From Liopterus haemorrhoidalis (Eukaryota > Arthropoda > Insecta > Coleoptera > Dytiscidae): 64,000 nt of DNA. Every line of letters begins with the position of its first letter. The first letter of the stretch is position 1. The DNA is taken from contig OZ020611.1 of the NCBI GenBank assembly GCA_963971575.1, forward strand, positions 48,566,007-48,630,006. The letters are read 5' to 3'. Below are positions 57,653 through 64,000 of this stretch, piece by piece. The position numbers were made by a program, and so were the translations under genes. Under the pieces are notes generated by a model, which ran no database searches, was not told where the DNA came from, and saw only the letters and a list, made by a program, of their open reading frames with translations.

Positions 57653-57892
57653 CTCTGTTAGCTGAGATCTCAGGTGTTTGACGTAACGCTTGAGATTCTC
57701 GTTTTCTGTTGTAATTTCATTCTTGTTTTCTTGCGCAATAACAAGCATCTCATCTCGTTCAGACAGCTTCATCTGGTGATCTTGAAGACTAAGTTCAAGG
57801 ACATTTAACTTACGCTTTAAGGAGATTACTTCTGCGTCACAACTCTGGAAGTTCCCGATAGTAGTTTGGAGTTTTTGTTGATACATCGTGAT
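57653..57892 (-). CDS. Coiled-coil protein gene, exon D
   Basis: 80 codons, phase 0 at both ends. Acceptor TGATATTTTGTAG, donor GAG followed by GTAAAAGG. It encodes ITMYQQKLQTTIGNFQSCDA, then EVISLKRKLNVLELSLQDHQ and LKRYVKHLRSQLTE: regular hydrophobic heptads, so a coiled coil over almost the full exon. The frame could also run on 12 codons to a stop at 57617, which would make this the last exon of a shorter isoform. I prefer splicing, because exon E begins with a good acceptor, in phase and with continuing heptads. Confidence 0.82.
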
Positions 57893-58395
57893 CTACAAAA
57901 TATCACAAATGATTTATCGTTCGCTATATTTCGAGTCGTAACCTAGTTTTTAATGTGCCCTGTTGCAAGGATTTAGTTTGGGCTCAGCGCCGTGTAGTGA
58001 CATTTTGGAACAAACGAGAACATAGGCGAACACAGTTTAATCTTATTCGAGAGATAACATTGCGCGTCAACAAATTTTTGAAGGTTCGAAATTGTGTAGT
58101 GCAGTTCCAAGCGCTTGTCTGAATTTGACTTTCGATGTTCTGGGTCGCACGCACGCTACTATGAAGAGGGCAAAAGCGCCTACAGGCGTTGTGTCTAATG
58201 TTAGCCGACATTGGATATAACATTTAGCAGTGGTGGAGTTTGGATATGCGATGATGTATCGTCTGCGCCAGCGTTTGCAAAGTGTAAAAATAATGAACAT
58301 GGGCTGTCGGTAGTAAAATGGCGTCTGATAGTGAAAGTAAGAAAAGTATAAGAAGTTAATTTTTACTTTAAGTAGACTTCATTAATTAAGCAAAA
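57893..58395 (-). other. Intron sequence
   Basis: Includes GC-richer text at 57960-58310 with overlapping frames, unassigned. At 58317 the plus strand reads ATGGCGTCTGATAGTGAAAG followed by TAAGAAAAG, a short start-like stretch that cannot be supported as a gene. Confidence 0.4.
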
Positions 58396-58605
58396 ATGTT
58401 TATAACCTTCCTTTTTAGCACAACACTCTCGATTAATATGATGACACGTCGTTTGTACGATAGTGATATACGTTTGCAAGTCTATACTTACACTTCTTAT
58501 GCCCTCTTAGCATGCGGACACTCCTCCTCTGCTGATAGAATTTTTGCATTGCAAAGACGCGCTGTGAGAATCATTGACGGCATTTCTTACAGAACAGACT
58601 GTTAA
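58396..58605 (+). pseudogene. Non-LTR retrotransposon RT C-terminal remnant
   Basis: The translation YTYTSYALLACGHSSSADRI, then FALQRRAVRIIDGISYRTDC matches the familiar C-terminal stretch of jockey-type RTs (YGxxLWGNSSxxxRIFxLQKRAVRIIxGxxxRxSC). Only about 55 residues remain, in an intron of the coiled-coil gene and in the opposite orientation to it. Confidence 0.75.
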
Positions 58606-58639
58606 AATCTTTTTTATCATTGCAAATTTATCAAGCTGC

Positions 58640-59040
58640 AGTACGCAAGTGCACAGAATGAGCAACGTCTGAGCGGCGTTCTACGCCATTGATATTGAAT
58701 GTTCGTCAACTTTCTACTTTTGACGCCGTTGAACGTTGTCGTAGAACACCTAACTTCAGTTTTTACTGAATGGTAAAGTGTTTGTATGTATAAATAACTT
58801 GCATACAACATAAATAACATCACACACAAGTCTTCATCATCCATTATAATTTTAATAAAAGAAAGCGCACGTATAAACACAGATATAGGTTGTCACTTGT
58901 CACTTTGACGGCGTTAAAAATTATTGCATTGTGTGCAAGCGAAAATTCAACGGCGTTCTCAACGGCGCAAACGCAACGCCGTCGCAAATGACGCCGTGCT
59001 GACGGCGTAGCGCGATCTGCATTCAGTTCCAGGCTTAAAA
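58640..59040. repeat. Cluster of ACGGCGT / ACGCCGT motifs
   Basis: GACGCCGT, ACGGCGTT, AACGGCGC and CAACGCCGTC occur about ten times in both orientations at 58670-58740 and 58905-59010, making several small inverted repeats (for example GGCGTTCTCAACGGCG). Clustered subterminal motifs of this type are typical of DNA transposon ends. No TIR pair with a target duplication could be fixed, so the element is not delimited. Confidence 0.5.
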
Positions 59041-59194
59041 ATACCACTTCGAAAGCGAGCGTCGGTCAGCGCCAAGCCGAACGTACGTTAGCCGTGATGT
59101 GTTGTCCATACACGAGGAATTAGATTACGTCCTTGCCCTTTGCACACACAACTCGACGTTTGAATGATTTGTCGATTGAATTATTTAGTGCTAC

Positions 59195-60432
59195 CCGCTA
59201 CCCGCTACCCGACCCGTTAAGATTGTACCCGGTTCTGCTTTTATATATCAGCTTCCCGTTATATAGCCATAACCCGTTAATTTTCGGGTAATTAACAGGT
59301 ATCGGGTAGTTAACGGGTATCAGGTAACTAACAGGTAGCGGGTAAATAACGGATAGTGAGTAATAAAAGAATGGCGGATAATTAACGGGTAGCGGATAGT
59401 TAACGAGTAATTGTGTGAGGTATTTTGAGTATCTTATGTATCTATGATTATTTTGTTTCCGGTTACAGTAGTAGGGATTAAGTTTGCGTACTCCATAAAG
59501 TAACTGCGCTAATTTTTCATTTTCAGACATTAACGAGTAGCGGGTAATTTACGGGTAGCGGGCAATTAACGGTTAGGGGGTAGTAAACGGGTAGCGAGTA
59601 ATTAACGGGTAGGGGTAGTAAACGGGTAGCGAGTAATTAACGGATAGGGGTAGTAAACGGGTAGCGAGTAATTAACGGGTAGGGGTAGTAAAAGGGTAGC
59701 GGATAATTAACGAGTAGCGGGTAATTTACGGTTAGGGGGTAGTAAACGGGTAGCGAGTAATTAACGGGTAGCGAGTAATTAACGGGTAGGGGTAGTAAAA
59801 GGGTAGCGGATAATTAACGAGTAGCGGGTAATTTACGGTTAGGGGGTAGTAAACGGGTAGAGAGTAATTAACTGGTAGGGGTAGTAAAAGGGTAGCGGAT
59901 AATTAACGAGTAGCGGGTAATTTACGGTTAGGGGGTAGTAAACGGGTAGCGAGTAATTAACGGGTAGGGGTAGTAAAAGGATAGCGGATAATTAACGAGT
60001 AGCGGGTAATTTACGGTTAGGGGGTAGTAAACGGGTAGCGAGTAATTAACGGGTAGGGGGTAGTAAACGGATAGCGAGTAATTAACGGGTAGGGGGTAGT
60101 AAACGGGTAGCGAGTAATTAACGGGTAGGGGTAGTAAAAAGGTAGCGGATAATTAACGAGTAGCGGGTAATTTACGGTTAGGGGGTAGTAAACGGGTAGC
60201 GAGTAATTAACGGGTAGGGGTAGTAAAAGGGTAGCGGATAATTAACGAGTAGCGGGTAATTTACGGTTAGGGGGTAGTAAACGGGTAGCCAGTAATTAAC
60301 GGGTAGGGGTAGTAAAAGGGTAGCGGATAATTAACGAGTAGCGGGTGATTTACGGTTAGGGGGTAGTAAACGGGTAGCGAGTAATTAACGGGTAGGGGGT
60401 AGTAAACGGGTAACGGATAATTAACAGGTAAT
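59195..60432 (+). repeat. GGGTAGCGAGTAATTAAC minisatellite with 89-bp higher-order unit
   Basis: Basic unit of 17-18 bp with five variants in fixed order: GGGTAGCGAGTAATTAAC, GGGTAGGGGTAGTAAAA, GGGTAGCGGATAATTAAC, GAGTAGCGGGTAATTTAC and GGTTAGGGGGTAGTAAAC. This 89-bp block recurs with GAGTAGCGGGTAATTTAC near 59710, 59819, 59909, 59997, 60157, 60248 and 60336 (steps of 89-90, two longer). The edges (59195-59400) are less ordered. The 110-codon minus frame (VNYPLPVNYP text) is its translation. It lies in the intron between exons C and D. Confidence 0.92.
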
Positions 60433-60826
60433 TGTGTGAGATATTTTGATTATTTTATTTTTAGTATTTATAGTTTGCGTATTCCACGCAAGTGTGCTAA
60501 TTTTTCGATACTAACTTTTCATTTTTGTATATTAATCAGTGTTGGGTACCTGATTCCAAAAATTATTAATTTTTATCATTCTTATTATTTACGTTTTCGA
60601 TATAGCTGGGAACCAAACATGTTCGTGAAAGAAGATAGTCCGAAACTCTTCGAAAATATGCTGGGTCATCTCCGATTTGGAGATAGATTCAAGAAATCTG
60701 AGTTAACACGGGTACGATTAAAGGATTCCCCCAGTTACCATTGGTGCATATAGGGAAACTCTAGTATATTAAAATTAAAATAACTGAATGATTGAAATAT
60801 GAATATGTCATTACATTATTTTTCAC
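60433..60826 (-). other. Intron sequence downstream of exon C
   Basis: AT-rich. The plus-strand frame 60436-60753 has no recognisable content; its end carries the GGTGCATATAGGGAAACT phrase also found at 56046. Confidence 0.5.
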
Positions 60827-60932
60827 CAACTCTTCAGTATCTTTTTGCTCTTCAAACAGCCTGAGTTTGTATTCAGCAACTTGTTTTTCAAGAGCTATAA
60901 CTTTTATTTTAAATTCATCCATCATCCGAAGA
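60827..60932 (-). CDS. Coiled-coil protein gene, exon C
   Basis: One base plus 35 codons. Acceptor TGTTTAATTTTAG, donor TTG followed by GTGAAAA. It encodes LRMMDEFKIKVIALEKQVAE, then YKLRLFEEQKDTEEL, a heptad coiled coil. Its single leading base completes the two bases left by exon B, and it ends in phase 0 as exon D requires. The intron to exon B is only 58 bases. Confidence 0.85.
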
Positions 60933-60990
60933 CTAAAATTAAACAATTTCATCAGAAAATTAATCGGTATAATATTTTGAATATTTTTAC

Positions 60991-61091
60991 TTTCCATCGT
61001 TCGCAACTTGCAGTTGTTTGTTGATTATTTTCAGATTTGAAATTTCATTTTCTTTCTCCATAAGTTGCCTTAAATTATCACCTTCACCTTC
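60991..61091 (-). CDS. Coiled-coil protein gene, exon B
   Basis: 33 codons plus two bases. Acceptor AATTTATTTTCAG, donor GGAAA followed by GTAAAAA. It encodes EGEGDNLRQLMEKENEISNL, then KIINKQLQVANDG. Phase 0 at its start agrees with exon A. Coiled-coil heptads begin after the acidic EGEGD start. Confidence 0.85.
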
Positions 61092-61184
61092 CTGAAAATA
61101 AATTCTCGTTTAGTTCACTACGTGTATGAAAAATTAAAAATGTTATTTATTGTATTAGTAATAAATAAGAAAAAATTGACTATA
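61092..61184 (-). other. Intron between exons A and B, part next to exon B
   Basis: Short AT-rich piece ahead of a nested MITE. Confidence 0.5.
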
Positions 61185-61712
61185 GTCGGATTGCTGATAG
61201 GTGACTGTTACATGTATGTTTCAAGTAGTGCATTCATATAATAATCTAGTTACCATTGTTCAGCGATTTTAAAAATGTTTTTTGTTATTTGTGTTAAATG
61301 TCAGTGTCTGGTAATAAATATTAATTAAAATACGGCTTGCGGCCAATTATTAAATTCACAAACTTTAATTTTAAATCTGCTGGAATAAACAACAAATTAC
61401 AATCCAAAATTTACGTATGAGTATACATTTTTCCTTATTTATAATTATAACCTTAAAATTAATAATTTTGTTTGTTTGAGTACTGCTGTAAATTTATTTT
61501 CGCGCTCTAATTAGTAAAGATATCTACGAATCTTGCCATTTATTTCTAATGTTTTGTTTTTTATTCAAATAAATTGGAAGGTTAGTTGTCAACTTGCGTC
61601 ACTATACGTTACTATGGGTATGCAAATAATTATAATGATCTAGACAGAGAAAGCATATAGTATTCAATATCGATACTTGTAGCAACGAACAGTCACTTAT
61701 CAGCAATCCGAC
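61185..61712. mobile_element. MITE with 25-bp TIRs and TA (or TATA) duplication
   Basis: 528 bp; ends GTCGGATTGCTGATAGGTGA and, inverted, GTCGGATTGCTGATAAGTGA, both bordered by TATA (61181-61184 and 61713-61716). The interior is AT-rich and non-coding. It sits in the intron between exons A and B. The TIR text resembles the remnant at 46744-47077. Confidence 0.85.
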
Positions 61713-62886
61713 TATATACTAAATATCACTAGTGTCAGGACATAAGGCAACAAGTACGTTTGGAAAATACTATTTGAGATTAATGACATTTACATACTTA
61801 TTCTTTTTTTTTACAAACGAAATATCTAAAGTTTATTATTATAACATTTCTATCACATTTTCACATAGAATATTATAGGCATAATTCACTTATGTTCTTT
61901 TTCTGAGGCAAAATTGTTTCCAAAACTTTTCGAAACTCAATACTGAAAAAAGTGTACTTATCACGTTATGTTCTAGGAGTAACGATATATTTCTACAGAT
62001 AGATAAATCTCCCTTATTTTTGTGTAACTGTTATGCGCCGATTAGACGACGACGCTCGCGAGTCATTAGCGATCATTTCTCAACCAAAGACGACTTCTTC
62101 AAGAAAAAGTGTGACCTAAATCCGGATTTCGAAACTGTTATTCGAAAATCAAATAAACAGTTAACAGCAGTGTACATGTTTACTCAAACAACAACATTTT
62201 TATGTCAATAGCCAGTGGCGGCTGAGACAGGGTGGCGCTGGGACAGTGTCCACTTAAACATTTTTCATAAGGAAAATTGAATTTAAAATCGCATTTATAC
62301 TTTAAAATTGTATTAAACTAGCTAAATATATCTGCATATATTTATTTTTATTTTTTCTAATTCAAATATTTTTCATAAGTGTTCTTCTTCTTCTTTGAAC
62401 ACTATCAGTCAGGTTGACTTCATATGTGTTAGATTTTTAAAATTTAGAACTAGAAAACAATGCTGTGGACACTACCTCGTTGTGTCCCGAGACACAACGT
62501 TACCACATGCGATTTCTATTTATGTTATTTATCTACGCAAGCTATAAAAAAGAACTGGAGAGGTCAACAGTGGCGAGTTGTTAGTGTGTATGAGTTAGCT
62601 TCATTTGTTTTGATTTGTGATAAGTGCTCAGACGTGAAACTGGATACAGTTCTTAACTTTGAAATTATATTATTTATAAAAAATATCGGTCCTCATAAGC
62701 CAAAATTAAATATTTCACAATCGAACGAAAATAGAAATAGAACATTAATAGAAAGTTCAGTAAAAAAACAATGATAAAAACCATTAATGTAATTACAGGG
62801 GTCTAAAATGAATTAACGTAATTTTAGCAGGATGCATATTTTGCTAAAACTGACGTACTTCCATGTAATTGAAAAGAAATACTTAC
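61713..62886 (-). other. Intron sequence next to exon A
   Basis: A plus-strand frame at 62020-62211 and another at 62460-62774 (VVSVYELASFVLICDKCSD) are open but have no motif I know. CCAGTGGCGGCTGAGAC at 62213 resembles a single hAT-type end. No second end was found. Confidence 0.4.
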
Positions 62887-63032
62887 ATTTCTTCGCATAG
62901 TTTCAATAAATCTCGTCTTCTCGGACGCATACGATTCTAATATTTCATTCGCTCTTACAAGCTGGCTCTGCGTTCTCTTCAATTCAGTCCATAACTCTTT
63001 TTCAAGTTTAGTTTCTGGTTCCTGGCCTTCAA
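62887..63032 (-). CDS. Coiled-coil protein gene, exon A (first seen in the window)
   Basis: Two bases plus 48 codons. Acceptor TTATTTTATTAG, donor AAT followed by GTAAGT, a consensus site. It encodes EGQEPETKLEKELWTELKRT, then QSQLVRANEILESYASEKTR and FIETMRRN, a long coiled coil. The exon must be preceded by one ending with one base of a codon, which I do not find in the remaining 970 bases, so the 5' part of the gene lies beyond the window. Together the five exons give about 539 codons. Confidence 0.85.
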
Positions 63033-63359
63033 CTAATAAAATAATTCAATACATGTTAAGTATATTAAAAAATGATAGTTTCCGTGCAAACAAATGACAG
63101 ACTATAGCCATAATACTACAAAATATGTGCAATTTGCAATAGCAGACGTACAAGGGATACGTAATACGTTTTCGGCCTTTGTGATTTAAAGCGCAAAGTA
63201 ATAGTCCTCGGCAAAGTTTAATTTTGCGTTGTTTTCGCAGAGCGCAAAAGCCTAATTTGTATTGTGATTGTAGAAAAAATATTTTGTTTCAGAATGTATA
63301 ATGGTGTATTGTTTTGCTCCAAATGGCAACAATTGCAGCCACGTAGATAATTACTGTGC

Positions 63360-63680
63360 GTGGATGTGGAGATGGTCGTGTCCGTAATGAGTAGAAGTGG
63401 AAAGGTTGTACGGGTATCGGATATAAATAAAAACAACTATCTACAGCTGACCAGTTTCGATATTGATAATTATAAATTATTTCATTGTCTGAAAGATGAA
63501 AACGAAAAACCTGTTCCTTCAAACCATTTTGAAATAGCAGAAGGACTTATTGTTATATTGCTTGCTGTGGCGCCCGCTCCTGGCCCGGGTAGGGTAGGAG
63601 TACACGACGACACACAAGGGTTGACTTTGAAATGTCAAAAATATAAAAGCGCGGTGCGCGGATCGGAGAATGTATTATAA
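63360..63680 (+). CDS. Unassigned open frame
   Basis: 107 codons. The middle part (VVRVSDINKNNYLQLTSFDI, then DNYKLFHCLKDENEKPVPSN) has a balanced composition, more like protein than the repeat frames elsewhere, but no family is recognised. After about residue 65 it turns to PAPGPGRVG text from a GC-rich patch. It lies opposite to the coiled-coil gene, in its intron or upstream of it. It may be an exon of another gene, a retroelement remnant, or chance. Confidence 0.25.
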   Translation: MDVEMVVSVMSRSGKVVRVSDINKNNYLQLTSFDIDNYKLFHCLKDENEKPVPSNHFEIAEGLIVILLAVAPAPGPGRVGVHDDTQGLTLKCQKYKSAVRGSENVL

Positions 63681-64000
63681 TAAAAAATAAGGTCAGGTTC
63701 TTGTTGCAAATACGTTGCCAATAAATTAAATAAAAGAGAGAAAAGGTTTTGGGGATCGCTAATATGTTAGGGAAATTTACAGTGTAAAAATAATAATGAC
63801 AGGTGGTGTAGCGATGCCAGGAATAATAATAATAAAAAATATTATCAAAAAAATAGTTGGAAAAAAGAAATAATTGAAAAAAAAAATTGTACAAAAAAAT
63901 TTAAACAATTATAATTGTTGCGGACTGCAACAATTAACAGCGGTAAGCGCAGCGGTGAAGACGGTCGATTACACTGTAAATTAATCCCACAACAAATTCA
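63681..64000. other. Unassigned window end
   Basis: AT-rich with AATAATAAT runs, then a short imperfect inverted pair AATTGTTGCGG / TGCAACAATTA at 63913-63937. Nothing else seen. Confidence 0.4.

Noticed and set aside
59198..59530. VNYPLPVNYP repeat protein
   Set aside because: Translation of the GGGTAG minisatellite edge; no start context or conservation.

Overview
The window is AT-rich eukaryotic DNA, most likely from an insect or another arthropod. The evidence is GT-AG introns with short flanks, rosa-type mariner, jockey-like and Penelope-like elements, PIF/Harbinger and hAT MITEs, and a tRNA-derived SINE. It has no operons, and most of it is repetitive. The species cannot be decided from the sequence.

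Positions 1 to about 39.87 kb form one giant inverted repeat. The left arm (1 to about 10.65 kb) reappears in reverse complement as the right arm (about 27.7 to 39.87 kb). Each arm carries a long array of the same roughly 182-bp satellite: about 44 units on the left and about 34 on the right, in opposite orientation. Outside and inside the arrays both arms share the same single-copy sequence, including an exon-like module with consensus splice sites. The plan resembles foldback elements, but at 40-kb scale. The roughly 17-kb spacer holds a 420-bp tandem-repeat block, a 5'-truncated jockey-like retrotransposon broken by a mariner, degenerate AT-rich repeats, a second nested inverted repeat, and a 2-kb Harbinger-type foldback element with TTA target duplications. 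The right arm alone was later hit by a truncated Penelope-like element flanked by (TA)n.

From 39.9 to 51 kb lies a second transposon landscape. It holds an RT remnant directly at the outer edge of the right arm, a 240-bp tandem repeat, TTA-flanked Harbinger MITEs, a SINE, a Harbinger relic with its TIRs and a broken transposase, an intact 362-codon DD41D mariner transposase on the minus strand, and several minisatellites.

From 51 to 63 kb lies the only convincing host gene, on the minus strand. Five exons join with perfectly compatible phases and encode the C-terminal part of a coiled-coil protein, which I cannot name. Its introns contain two copies of a 600-bp repeat, hAT and TA-type MITEs, another RT remnant, and a minisatellite with an 89-bp higher-order unit. 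The last kilobase holds one unassigned open frame on the plus strand.
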